The translations under genes and the position numbers were made by a program. Shown here in pieces: positions 46,578-55,061 of a stretch of 64,000 nt of DNA (positions are counted from its first letter, which is position 1; each line of letters starts with the position of its first letter). The notes beneath the pieces were generated by a model that had not been told where the DNA came from, searched no databases, and was given only the letters and a program-made list of their open reading frames with translations. The DNA is taken from contig NZ_JAFEWD010000006.1 in NCBI RefSeq assembly GCF_017355855.1, forward strand, positions 1 to 64,000, in the 5' to 3' direction. This DNA is from Pedobacter sp. SYSU D00535. Lineage in GTDB: Bacteria > Bacteroidota > Bacteroidia > Sphingobacteriales > Sphingobacteriaceae.

Positions 46578-48717
46578 TATCTACGTGAAGTGGATTTTTT
46601 AATACGATCACAGAGCGGCTCTCCACCATTAGTGAATCTCCTGCTTTGAATACCGGACCATCATTGCTGTCAGCAATAAATCCAGTATGTGTATCAAGGA
46701 TTTTGATCCATTGCATACCGTATTTTGCTTCCGGTAAAACGTATTTAAGAGGCTCGTAGTGGGCGTTGAAGATCACATAAAAACTGTCGTCTACAATTTG
46801 CTCTCCCTTTGGTCCTACGGTACGGATACCTTTTCCATTCAGGAATACGGCCAGGGATTTGGCAAAATCGTGGTTCCAGTTCTCCTCCGGCATCTCTATG
46901 CCCTCAGGTAAAAACCAGGCGATGTCTTCGAGTCCGATACCTTTTATGGGTTGTCCCTTAAACCACCTTCTTCTTCTAAAGATGGGGTGCCATTTCCGGA
47001 GGTGAATCAGTTTCTGCGTAAATTCTGTCAACTCGTTATCTGCTTTCTCCCAATCGAACCAGGAGATCTCGTTGTCCTGACAGTAGGCGTTGTTATTTCC
47101 GCCCTGAGACCTGGCTCCCTCGTCGCCTGCAAGCAACATTGGAACTCCCTGCGAAAGGAAAAGCGTAGCAAGGAAATTCCGTTTCTGCTTATTTCGCAGC
47201 TCTATTATTTCGGGATCATCTGTCAGGCCTTCCACGCCGCAATTCCAGGAGCGGTTGTGACTGTCGCCATCATTATTGTCTTCGCCGTTAGCCTCATTGT
47301 GTTTTTCATTGTAGGATACGAGGTCGTTCAGGGTGAAGCCGTCGTGCGCGGTGATGAAATTGATACTGGCGGTTGGACGGCGATAGTCATCCCGATAAAG
47401 GTCAGCACTTCCGGTAAAGCGCTCAGCAAATTCTCCCAGTATGCTGTCGGCACCTCTCCAATAGTCGCGGATACAATCCCGGTATTTACCATTCCATTCG
47501 GCCCATCCGGGAGGAAAGTTTCCTACCTGATAGCCGCCCTCTCCAATATCCCATGGCTCCGCAATCAGCTTAACCTGAGAGATAATCGGATCTTGATGAA
47601 TGATGTCAAAGAATGAACTCAAACGGTCTACTTCGTGGAGCTCGCGGGCGAGAGTAGCAGCAAGGTCAAAACGGAAGCCGTCTACGTGCATTTCCTGGAT
47701 CCAGTATCGTAAGCTGTCCATAATTAGCCGGAGAACGCTTGGAAGATTCGCATTTAGCGTATTTCCACACCCGGTATAATCCATGTAGTACCGTTTGTTC
47801 TCATCGGTGAGGCGGTAATAGGAAGCGTTATCGATTCCTCTGAAACAAAGGGTAGGCCCATTATGGTTTCCCTCTGCTGTGTGGTTGTACACCACGTCGA
47901 GGATCACCTCAATTCCGGCCTTGTGAAGCTCCTTTACCATATTCTTAAACTCAACCACCTGACCACCATGTGTACCACTGCTGGAATAGCGAATATCCGG
48001 AGCAAAGAAACCAATGGTGCTATAGCCCCAATAATTTGAGAGCCCTTTATCCTGCAGATAGCTGTCATTTACAAAGTGGTGTACCGGCATCAGCTCAACA
48101 GCAGTAATGCCCAGTTTCTTTAGATATTCGATGGTAACCGGATGAGCTATGGCTGCATACGAACCACGAATTTCCTCCGGAATGTCCGGGTGTAATTTTG
48201 TAAATCCCTTTACATGAGTTTCGTAGATAATCGATTTATGATAGGGAATCTTAGGAGGACGGTCGCCGCTCCAGTCGAAGTTATCATCAATCACCACGCA
48301 TTTAGGCAGGTAAGGGGCGCTATCAGCATCATTGAAGCTTAGATCCTCGTCCGGGTCACCGATTTTGTATCCAAAGAGTGACTCATGCCATTTTATCGAA
48401 CCAGCAATTGCCTTTGCGTAGGGGTCGAAAAGCAATTTGTTTGGGTTGAACCGATGTCCGTTCTCAGGCTCATAAGGCCCATGTACGCGATAGCCATAAA
48501 GTTGACCAGGTTTCAGGTCCGGAATATAGGCATGCCATACATGGTGGGTTCTCTCAATTAGTTTAATTCTAATATTCTCTGTGGCGTCGCTGTTCTTGTC
48601 AAAAAGGCAAAGTTCTACAGCGGTAGCATTTTCAGCATATAAAGCGAAATTTACGCCCTGGCCGTCCCAAGTGGCGCCGAGGGGGTAGGGGTTTCCTGGG
48701 TAGATAGTTATGTTCAT
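46558..48717 (-). CDS. treX: Glycogen debranching enzyme (TreX/GlgX type)
   Basis: A 719-residue GH13 isoamylase-type enzyme that cleaves alpha-1,6 branches and frees linear chains for TreY. Visible motifs: N-terminal PYPLGATWDGQGVNFALYAE, VVYNHTAEGNHNGPT, DGFRFDLAATLARE (nucleophile), LIAEPWDIGEGGYQVG (acid) and FITAHDGFTLNDLVSY. First gene of the trehalose operon. The 159-bp gap to the divergent response regulator gene should hold its promoter. Confidence 0.94.
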   Translation of the reverse strand: MNITIYPGNPYPLGATWDGQGVNFALYAENATAVELCLFDKNSDATENIRIKLIERTHHVWHAYIPDLKPGQLYGYRVHGPYEPENGHRFNPNKLLFDPYAKAIAGSIKWHESLFGYKIGDPDEDLSFNDADSAPYLPKCVVIDDNFDWSGDRPPKIPYHKSIIYETHVKGFTKLHPDIPEEIRGSYAAIAHPVTIEYLKKLGITAVELMPVHHFVNDSYLQDKGLSNYWGYSTIGFFAPDIRYSSSGTHGGQVVEFKNMVKELHKAGIEVILDVVYNHTAEGNHNGPTLCFRGIDNASYYRLTDENKRYYMDYTGCGNTLNANLPSVLRLIMDSLRYWIQEMHVDGFRFDLAATLARELHEVDRLSSFFDIIHQDPIISQVKLIAEPWDIGEGGYQVGNFPPGWAEWNGKYRDCIRDYWRGADSILGEFAERFTGSADLYRDDYRRPTASINFITAHDGFTLNDLVSYNEKHNEANGEDNNDGDSHNRSWNCGVEGLTDDPEIIELRNKQKRNFLATLFLSQGVPMLLAGDEGARSQGGNNNAYCQDNEISWFDWEKADNELTEFTQKLIHLRKWHPIFRRRRWFKGQPIKGIGLEDIAWFLPEGIEMPEENWNHDFAKSLAVFLNGKGIRTVGPKGEQIVDDSFYVIFNAHYEPLKYVLPEAKYGMQWIKILDTHTGFIADSNDGPVFKAGDSLMVESRSVIVLKNPLHVDNVNEPA

Positions 48718-48876
48718 ACTGCATTAAAATGATTTTAAGATTCAAATGTTTGGACTGCTCTCCTAAAAATTTGTCAGACTATTTCCTTCAACTTTTCAGG
48801 CTTTTTGAAAACTATTTGTCGGTAAAAAAGCTTAATTAACTAGCTAATTGCCAGTGTAAATGAAAGGAGAAATGGT

Positions 48877-49266
48877 ATGAAAAAGATTTTGGTGCTCGAC
48901 GACGACGAGACAATTCTGGAAGCCTTGGAAGATGCACTAACTTGTCTGAACTACGAGGTGAAAACGGTAAAAGAAGTGAAAAGCTTGTTCCCTTTGCTGG
49001 AGGCCTACAAACCACACCTGCTGTTACTTGACTTTATGCTTTCCAACAGCAATGGAGGCGCAATTTGTCACCAGATAAAAACTGCTCCCACCTTTCATAA
49101 CCTTCCGGTGATCATGATGTCAGGATACAATGACGTAAATGAACTTTCGCAGAAGTCGGGCTGCAACGAGTTTATAAAAAAGCCATTCGACCTGATGGAG
49201 CTCGATAAAAAGATAAGGGCCTGCCTGGAGTCCAATGAAAACGCTGAACTGATGAACGGTGCTTGA
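48877..49266 (+). CDS. Single-domain response regulator
   Basis: A 129-residue receiver domain without an output domain. The acidic pocket DDD (residues 8-10), phospho-acceptor Asp in LLLLDFMLS (near residue 52), the conserved Ser/Thr in MMSG and the Lys in FIKKPF are all present. The start has a good ribosome-binding-like GGAGA upstream. It diverges from the trehalose operon and no kinase is adjacent; the multi-PAS kinase 8 kb away is one possible partner. Confidence 0.9.
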   Translation: MKKILVLDDDETILEALEDALTCLNYEVKTVKEVKSLFPLLEAYKPHLLLLDFMLSNSNGGAICHQIKTAPTFHNLPVIMMSGYNDVNELSQKSGCNEFIKKPFDLMELDKKIRACLESNENAELMNGA

Positions 49267-49283
49267 GCTGGTAGTCTAGCTCA
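49264..49283. terminator. Small hairpin overlapping the response regulator stop
   Basis: TGAGCT/AGCTCA stem with an 8-base loop, followed by TTTT on the plus strand. It sits between two convergent genes; a weak terminator at best. Confidence 0.4.
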
Positions 49284-49524
49284 TTTTGTCGTTTAGAAGC
49301 TCGTTTATTTCGTCGTTATCCAGCTGCAATAGCATCGATCCCATCAAAATCGCGTGCTTGTCATGCCTTTTAAAGCAATCAATTACCGCCTTTCTGATAT
49401 GGTTGTGATCCAGCTTGCCTTCAAAATAAGCACGCTTAATGTACTGGATAAACCTGTTCCCTCTTTTATTTTTATTCTCTTCGAGGTAGCCTGATACCTG
49501 TGTCTTCACTTCAAGAGTTCCCAT
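49276..49524 (-). CDS. Small conserved-looking protein of unknown function (82 residues)
   Basis: An ATG-started frame coding a charged, helical protein (FIQYIKRAYFEGKLDHNHIR) with an acidic C-terminus (LDNDEINELLND). No family recognised. It ends convergently with the response regulator and starts five bases after the small membrane-protein frame at 49530-49667, so the two may form a little operon. Confidence 0.6.
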   Translation of the reverse strand: MGTLEVKTQVSGYLEENKNKRGNRFIQYIKRAYFEGKLDHNHIRKAVIDCFKRHDKHAILMGSMLLQLDNDEINELLNDKMS

Positions 49525-49529
49525 GAGTA

Positions 49530-49667
49530 TTAATAGAGAGAGGTTAATATGGAGATGAGCAGTGTAACCGCAATTAAAACAGCGTAAGTGATCTTGTCGA
49601 ACCTTCTATTTTGGTTGCGGCTTAATTTTGAGCGAAAGTTAGTAGTGGGATAGTATTTTAAAAGCAT
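49530..49667 (-). CDS. Possible 45-residue single-pass membrane protein
   Basis: ATG-to-TAA frame. A basic N-terminal half (NFRSKLSRNQNRRFDK) is followed by a hydrophobic helix (ITYAVLIAVTLLISILTSLY), as expected for a small membrane protein with its N-terminus inside. Position five bases upstream of the 82-residue gene supports it; no homologue is known to me. Confidence 0.5.
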   Translation of the reverse strand: MLLKYYPTTNFRSKLSRNQNRRFDKITYAVLIAVTLLISILTSLY

Positions 49668-49929
49668 AGGTAGATGTTTTAATTACCGGCTAAGCTGCAA
49701 AACATAGGCCAGTCACTATCAAATTTTACAAAAGGCCTCAAAAAAATTCAAGAAGTAGTCCGTTTTGACAAAAACTGTAAATCGCTGAGTCTTAACAGGA
49801 AAGGCAGGAGGTGCTACTGGATATAAAAAAGGGCGGAGGGCTGTAAAAAAAGTGTACAGTGTTAGCAATAAAGAACAGCTAAAACTTGTAAATGTTTGAG
49901 GTGAGAGTAGCAGAGCAGAACGAGTCCTG

Positions 49930-50412
49930 CTAAGAAGCCATCTCTTTTTTGATAGCGGCTTCCAGTTCCCTGGGGTGCTGCGTGCCAATGATGTACTCCA
50001 GTCCATCACGATCAATCAAGGATACTGCATCTTTCCCGCTGGCATAAAAGCGTATTTTCCCTTTTTGATGGAGATTGTAAACGGGATTATTGATCAGGAA
50101 GGGACTGTATGGCTTCTGTGTTACTTTGACAATGCTGTTCAGATCAATCTTTACCAATTTGGTTGTCCACAATCCGTTCAGGACGACGCTTTTATTTTGT
50201 ACGATGGTTCTGTAGTGGACCATAAACAACATGAGGATAGATGCAACAAAAATCAAAGCGCCCACCAGGAGAAATAAGTCGCCGTTTCGCTCACGACCTT
50301 CCGTAATATAATAGGCTGCAATACAAAACAGTATCATCACTGCCCGGATGCTTATTCGGTAGTAGTCTCGCCCCAGATACTGGGTTTCATGATATGCTGC
50401 TTTAGTTGCCAT
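49930..50412 (-). CDS. Membrane protein with PH-like domain
   Basis: A 160-residue protein. Two hydrophobic segments (about residues 23-68, AVMILFCIAAYYI and FLLVGALIFVASILML) are followed by a PH-like beta domain (VVLNGLWTTKLVKIDLNSI, IRFYASGKDAVSLIDRDG). The frame is open further, but the ATG at 50412 gives a sensible N-terminus and overlaps the end of tilS by 11 bp. It probably shares the tilS transcript. Function unknown. Confidence 0.75.
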   Translation of the reverse strand: MATKAAYHETQYLGRDYYRISIRAVMILFCIAAYYITEGRERNGDLFLLVGALIFVASILMLFMVHYRTIVQNKSVVLNGLWTTKLVKIDLNSIVKVTQKPYSPFLINNPVYNLHQKGKIRFYASGKDAVSLIDRDGLEYIIGTQHPRELEAAIKKEMAS

Positions 50413-51751
50413 ATGGTTTATGCTTTTCGAAGATATAAACTTTCCTGGTTTTCGGAGTGATCTTATATCGGTCATCAATCCTCCAGCCTACAATCCAAAC
50501 AATATCTCCATTCCCATTTTCTAAAATCGGGATCGTATTTTTATCACTGAGAGCCACCTTCTGGCCAATGAAAAAGTCGCTGAGCTTTTTCTTTCCTTTC
50601 ATCCCGAAAGGGTAAAAATAATCTCCCCTATTCCAATAACGTAATTTTAATGGAAATTGTAACAGGTCTGCATCGAGCATGGCGATGTGCGGGTTTTTAC
50701 TAAGACTGATCTTATCAGCACTTTTACAGTGATAAATCAGTGAAAACTGCGGATGGCGTAAAGCTGCTTCGTCCTTATGGACTAAAGTAACTTCCTGAGC
50801 TGTATCTTGTGATTTCATCAAATAAGCTTTTTCACGGTCAATTAAAAGTTGGTGGGTGGCTGACAAAAACTTTTTGCCCGGCTGGCCCTTCCAGCCTTCT
50901 GAGAAATCACGGAGTACTGATTCACTAAATCCATAAGGTTTAAAAAGATGATAAAGTAAAAGGTTCTTTGGTTCTAATTGGCGCAAGGCAGGCAAAGGGA
51001 TGAGGGTCTTGCCATCTCTTTGAGGGATAAACAGCTCCTGTCTAAGTTGCTCTACCTGCCTATCTAAAAAGGCTTCGAGTTCCAGAAAGCGGCGGGCGTT
51101 TTCTTTGAACGTCTCATCCAGCAAAGGATTTAATTCTTTGAGCGTCGGGATCACTTCGAGTCTGATTTTGTTCCTTGCGTATTTAGTTGAGCTGTTGGAG
51201 CTGTCTTCCCGGTACGAAAGTTTTTCCTGTTCCACCACCTCATCAATTTCCTCGCGAGTGAGGAAAAGTAAGGGCCGGATTAGCTTGTCCCGCTTCGGTA
51301 AAATGCCATGCAGGCCCGAGATCCCTGTCCCCCTTACCAGGTTGAGTAAAACGGTTTCTGTGGTATCACTGGCATGATGGGCTAAAGCAATGTATCGGAA
51401 GTTTTCTTTTTGTCTCAGCTCCTCCAACCAGGAATAACGTAGCTCTCTCGCTGCCATCTGGATAGAGACTTTGTGGACTGCCGCGTACTCCCTCGTATTG
51501 AAGCGGGTGCTGTAGAAGGGTTTTTGGATGTCTTCGGCTAAATCCCGAACGAATGTTTCGTCATCGTCAGATTCCTGGCCCCGTAGACCGAAGTTGCAGT
51601 GTGCAATACCAAAAGTGAAATTGGCGGCGTTAAACAAATGTGCCAAAAGAACGGAGTCGCGACCTCCGCTAACAGCCAGCAAAACAGCATCAGAACCCGA
51701 GAAGAGACGGTGTTGTTGAATAAAGTTTAAAAATTGGTTGAGAGGCAACAT
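50402..51751 (-). CDS. tilS: tRNA(Ile)-lysidine synthase
   Basis: A 449-residue enzyme that converts cytidine 34 of the tRNA reading AUA to lysidine, using ATP and lysine. The PP-loop motif is AVSGGRDSVLLAHL (about residues 26-39). The central region includes YREDSSN and ARNKIRLEVIPTL, and the C-terminal domain has GMKGKKKLSDFF. It is an essential core gene. Divergent from the OstA-like gene with an 88-bp gap. Confidence 0.95.
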   Translation of the reverse strand: MLPLNQFLNFIQQHRLFSGSDAVLLAVSGGRDSVLLAHLFNAANFTFGIAHCNFGLRGQESDDDETFVRDLAEDIQKPFYSTRFNTREYAAVHKVSIQMAARELRYSWLEELRQKENFRYIALAHHASDTTETVLLNLVRGTGISGLHGILPKRDKLIRPLLFLTREEIDEVVEQEKLSYREDSSNSSTKYARNKIRLEVIPTLKELNPLLDETFKENARRFLELEAFLDRQVEQLRQELFIPQRDGKTLIPLPALRQLEPKNLLLYHLFKPYGFSESVLRDFSEGWKGQPGKKFLSATHQLLIDREKAYLMKSQDTAQEVTLVHKDEAALRHPQFSLIYHCKSADKISLSKNPHIAMLDADLLQFPLKLRYWNRGDYFYPFGMKGKKKLSDFFIGQKVALSDKNTIPILENGNGDIVWIVGWRIDDRYKITPKTRKVYIFEKHKPYGN

Positions 51752-51755
51752 CGGT

Positions 51756-51763
51756 CAAAAATA
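51756..51763 (-). promoter_or_regulatory. Candidate TAnnTTTG promoter box of tilS
   Basis: On the minus strand TATTTTTG matches the Bacteroidota -7 consensus exactly and ends four bases before the tilS ATG, which implies a very short or absent leader. No TTTG -33 box at the usual spacing. Confidence 0.5.
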
Positions 51764-51827
51764 TCGAATTATTCCTGAACACAGGGCGACCCGATCAGAC
51801 CGACTAAATTTACACAATTAAAAAGGT

Positions 51828-51835
51828 TATTTTTG
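51828..51835 (+). promoter_or_regulatory. Candidate TAnnTTTG promoter box of the OstA-like gene
   Basis: TATTTTTG ends four bases before the GTG start at 51840, mirroring the tilS box on the other strand. No clear -33 box. Confidence 0.5.
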
Positions 51836-51839
51836 TAGC

Positions 51840-53903
51840 GTGAAGAAATTATTTTTTCTTTTAGTTCTGATAATAAATGCAGCAGCTACCTTCGCTCAAC
51901 AAGGGAAGAAAGTCGAGCTAACTAATTCTCAGTCACTAAGTTTTACTAAGGGTGGGCTGATCAAAGTAATGCGGCCTATTTTTACTCAGGAGGGTTCAAC
52001 TCTTGCTGCTGATAGTGCCTACTATAATCAAAACGCCAATACATTTGATGCTTTTGGGAATGTAGTGATTACGCAGCCCGGAGGTACTACCGTGTATGCC
52101 GACTTGTTGAATTACTTTGGAAATACCCGGTTAGCACTGCTAACAGGAAATGTTCGGCTGGTTGACAAGGAAGCAGTGCTTACCACTAATTATCTCACCT
52201 ACAACATGGGGACAAAAATCGGAACTTATGTCGGTGGGGGCCAGATAGTGAACGGTCCGGATGTGCTGACCAGCAGAAATGGCTATTATTTCGCCAACAG
52301 CCGTGATGCATACTTCCGCTATGATGTAAAGGTCAATACTCCTGATGCGCTGATCACCACCGATACCCTGAAGTACAACTCCGGAACGCGGGTAGCCAAC
52401 TTCTACGGTCCGACAAATATTAAGGGAAAGAGGGATCAAACAAATCTCTATACTGAAAACGGACGATACAACACACTGACTGATCAGGCCTGGTTCGGTA
52501 AGAAGAACCTATACACGGAAGGCACCAAATCATTGCGGGGCGATAGTTTGTATTACGATGGGAAGGTCGGCTTTGGTAAAGCTATCAATAACATCACTTT
52601 TATCGATACTGAGCAAAAAATTACGCTCAAGGGCGATCAGGGGATTTATCGTAAAAAGGACGAAAGTGCACTGGTAACACGGAATGCCTACGTTATCTTG
52701 CAGACGGAACAGGACTCCGCGAAGGTGGACTCAGTATATATGGCTGCAGATACGTTGCTTACTAAAATGATCTTTCTGCGTAACCTGCCGCCCGTAAATA
52801 AAGAAGACTTGAAATCAGATCAGGAAGTAGATGATATTGTTGACGAGGCCCGGGACATTGAGAGCGAGGAGAATCCGATTATTGTAAACCGGCGCCTAGC
52901 TCCGGCAGACACAGCGGCTGTTCCCACAAATACAGCCATTGTACGAACTGATTCAGTGGCGGCAGCTCTTCCGGATTCAATAGCATCCGTGGCCGTCGCA
53001 GATACTTTGCAGAAGGAAGCGCTGGCGCAGGAAGAACCGCAAAAAAAGAAAAAAGGCTTGTTCGGCTTGTTTAAGAAGAAGTCGAAGGAGACGAGGGACG
53101 CAAACGCACAGGTAAAACCGGCTAGTGCAGAGTCGAGGGATAGGAATCGGAAGGCTGGCACTGAGACAGCGGCGGCGGACAGCCTGAAGAAGGACTCTGT
53201 TGACCTGGCCCGAAGGGACTCGCTGAAGAGTCTGCCGCTCGATACCACAAGAACGCGTATCGTTCTTGCCTATAGAAAGGTCAAAATCTTTAAGTCCGAC
53301 TTGCAGGCGAAGTCTGATTCTGCTTTTTATGCTTACGCAGATTCAACGATACGCTGCTATTACAAGCCGATGATGTGGACCCAAGGTTCACAGCTTTCAG
53401 GGGACACCGTATTCCTGCAATTAAAAAATAAGAAGCTGGACAATATGTTGCTGAAGAATAACGGGCTTATTGTGAGCACTGAGCTGGATTCTTCTAAGTT
53501 TAACCAGGTGAAAGGAAAGCTGTTGACAGGTCTATTCCGGAACAACCAGCTAAGCCAGATGTTCGTGGATGGGAACGCGGAAAGCATCTATTATACGGTA
53601 GAGGATAGTGCCTATTCGGGGATGAACCGGGCGCTGAGTAGCAGGATGCGACTGGAGTTTAGCGAAAATAAGCTGAAGGACGTAATGCTGGTGCGAAAGC
53701 CGGAAGGAAAGTACTATCCTATAAACAAAATTCCAAAAGACACGGAGATTCTCGAAGGCTTTGTGTGGAAGCCGAACGAACGACCGAAATCAAAAGAAGA
53801 AATTATTCCTTCAGCAAGAAGGAGGGTGCCGGCAAAAAGACCACCAGCGACCCCTAAAAAGCCTATCGCTGCAGCCAAAGCCACAGCGCAAAAGAAAACC
53901 TGA
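51840..53903 (+). CDS. OstA/LptA-like outer-membrane biogenesis protein
   Basis: A 687-residue secreted protein with signal peptide MKKLFFLLVLIINAAATFAQ, started by GTG at 51840 (no in-frame ATG before the mature part). The N-terminal 290 residues have the repeated beta-strand pattern of OstA/LptA domains (LAADSAYYNQNANTFDAFG, VYADLLNYFGNTRLALLTG), which in other bacteria carry lipopolysaccharide across the periplasm. A long charged, low-complexity linker (about residues 330-455, KKKKGLFGLFKKKSKE) follows, then a second OstA-like part to about residue 640 and a basic Pro/Ala/Lys tail. The role in lipopolysaccharide transport is inferred from the family. Confidence 0.85.
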   Translation: MKKLFFLLVLIINAAATFAQQGKKVELTNSQSLSFTKGGLIKVMRPIFTQEGSTLAADSAYYNQNANTFDAFGNVVITQPGGTTVYADLLNYFGNTRLALLTGNVRLVDKEAVLTTNYLTYNMGTKIGTYVGGGQIVNGPDVLTSRNGYYFANSRDAYFRYDVKVNTPDALITTDTLKYNSGTRVANFYGPTNIKGKRDQTNLYTENGRYNTLTDQAWFGKKNLYTEGTKSLRGDSLYYDGKVGFGKAINNITFIDTEQKITLKGDQGIYRKKDESALVTRNAYVILQTEQDSAKVDSVYMAADTLLTKMIFLRNLPPVNKEDLKSDQEVDDIVDEARDIESEENPIIVNRRLAPADTAAVPTNTAIVRTDSVAAALPDSIASVAVADTLQKEALAQEEPQKKKKGLFGLFKKKSKETRDANAQVKPASAESRDRNRKAGTETAAADSLKKDSVDLARRDSLKSLPLDTTRTRIVLAYRKVKIFKSDLQAKSDSAFYAYADSTIRCYYKPMMWTQGSQLSGDTVFLQLKNKKLDNMLLKNNGLIVSTELDSSKFNQVKGKLLTGLFRNNQLSQMFVDGNAESIYYTVEDSAYSGMNRALSSRMRLEFSENKLKDVMLVRKPEGKYYPINKIPKDTEILEGFVWKPNERPKSKEEIIPSARRRVPAKRPPATPKKPIAAAKATAQKKT

Positions 53904-53925
53904 TATACAAGATAAGTTCAACAAT

Positions 53926-53960
53926 AGAGCTGCAGGTTGATCCTGCGGCTCTTTTCTTTT
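53926..53960 (+). terminator. Intrinsic terminator of the OstA-like gene
   Basis: An 11-bp stem AGAGCTGCAGG/CCTGCGGCTCT (one G-U) with a five-base loop, followed by a T-rich run TTTCTTTT. Confidence 0.85.
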
Positions 53961-54040
53961 CTAACCGGGACTAACTCAAAGAAGAGAGCTGCGGCCTTTT
54001 TCACACTTTGTTTCCTTCTTTTGCAGGCATCTTATACCTC

Positions 54041-54072
54041 TTGACATCGGCATCTAAAAATTACTATATTTA
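54041..54072 (+). promoter_or_regulatory. Candidate promoter of the DUF898-M48 operon
   Basis: TTGACA at 54041-54046 and TATATTTA at 54065-54072 with an 18-base spacer. The downstream box differs from the Bacteroidota TAnnTTTG only in its last base. It lies 28 bases before the ATG at 54101. Confidence 0.5.
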
Positions 54073-54100
54073 GTTCAGATTCACTTATCACAATTTTAGA

Positions 54101-55060
54101 ATGGAAACCCAAGAAACTCCAGTAAAGCAACTTGCTTTTTTAGGCAATGGAAGCAAGTTATTCAGCATCTACATTGTTAACCTACTACTCACCGCTGTCA
54201 CCCTCGGTTTTTATTATCCGTGGGCAAAGGCTTCAGTTTTGAAATACTTGTATCAGGAAACCGAACTGGAGGGAAGCCGCTTCATGTTCCATGGAACGGG
54301 TAAAGAAATGTTCAAAGGCTTTATCAAGGCGGTGGCAGTGTTTGGCGTACTTTATGGAATTCTGGTCGCTGCTCAATTGTCGGGCGATTCAAGTCTGATA
54401 TTAGCCGGCGCCCTGGTTTATCTGGCCGGGTTACTTATCCTTATCCCCCTCGCAGTTCATGGCTCGATGAAATACCGGATGTCCCGTACATCCTGGAGAG
54501 GGATTCACTTCGGGTACCGCGGCAAATTGTCGGACCTGATGATGCTTTTTATCAAAGGCTTCGTATTTACCATCTTTACGTTCGGAATCTATGGTCCCTG
54601 GTTTACTGTCAGTCTTCGGAAATACCTCATCGGTAACACCCGTTTTGGAAATGTTGAATTTGAATATACAGGTGAAGGGTCCGACCTGCTTGTGCTATAC
54701 ATTTCCGGTTACTTCCTCACCATCATTACCTTGGGTATCTATTCATTTTGGTTCGCAAAAGACTTGATCAACTACTTTATCGATAATATCCAATTGAAGC
54801 AAAATGGCCGGGAGATCCGTTTACAATCTTACCTCACTGGTGGAACCTATTTTCGGCTTGCCATTGTGAATATGTTTATCATTATTTTCTCGCTGGGTTT
54901 GGCTGCTCCCTGGGCAACAGTAAGAGCGATGCGCATCCTATTGTCGAATGTGTTTATTGAAGGAGAGCTGGATTTAAACGATCTGGAACAAACCGAGCGT
55001 CCATACACAGATGCAACAGGTGAAGACGTGGCGGATATGCTCGACATTGGTATCATGTAA
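54101..55060 (+). CDS. DUF898 (YjgN-family) membrane protein
   Basis: A 319-residue inner-membrane protein. The DUF898 pattern recurs three times as a hydrophobic segment followed by a YxPWxxxxxxxY-like turn (TLGFYYPWAKASVLKYL, TFGIYGPWFTVSLRKYL, TLGIYSFWFAKDLINYF). Function of the family is unknown. It is followed after one base by the M48 peptidase gene, a pairing that suggests a shared job. Confidence 0.88.
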   Translation: METQETPVKQLAFLGNGSKLFSIYIVNLLLTAVTLGFYYPWAKASVLKYLYQETELEGSRFMFHGTGKEMFKGFIKAVAVFGVLYGILVAAQLSGDSSLILAGALVYLAGLLILIPLAVHGSMKYRMSRTSWRGIHFGYRGKLSDLMMLFIKGFVFTIFTFGIYGPWFTVSLRKYLIGNTRFGNVEFEYTGEGSDLLVLYISGYFLTIITLGIYSFWFAKDLINYFIDNIQLKQNGREIRLQSYLTGGTYFRLAIVNMFIIIFSLGLAAPWATVRAMRILLSNVFIEGELDLNDLEQTERPYTDATGEDVADMLDIGIM

Positions 55061-55061
55061 G

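Noticed and set aside
46951-47616. A 221-codon plus-strand frame opposite treX
   Set aside because: treX motifs are intact across it and the antisense product has no recognisable feature.
49719-50015. A 98-codon minus-strand frame
   Set aside because: It overlaps the better supported PH-like gene in another frame and has no family features; 49676-49929 is treated as non-coding.
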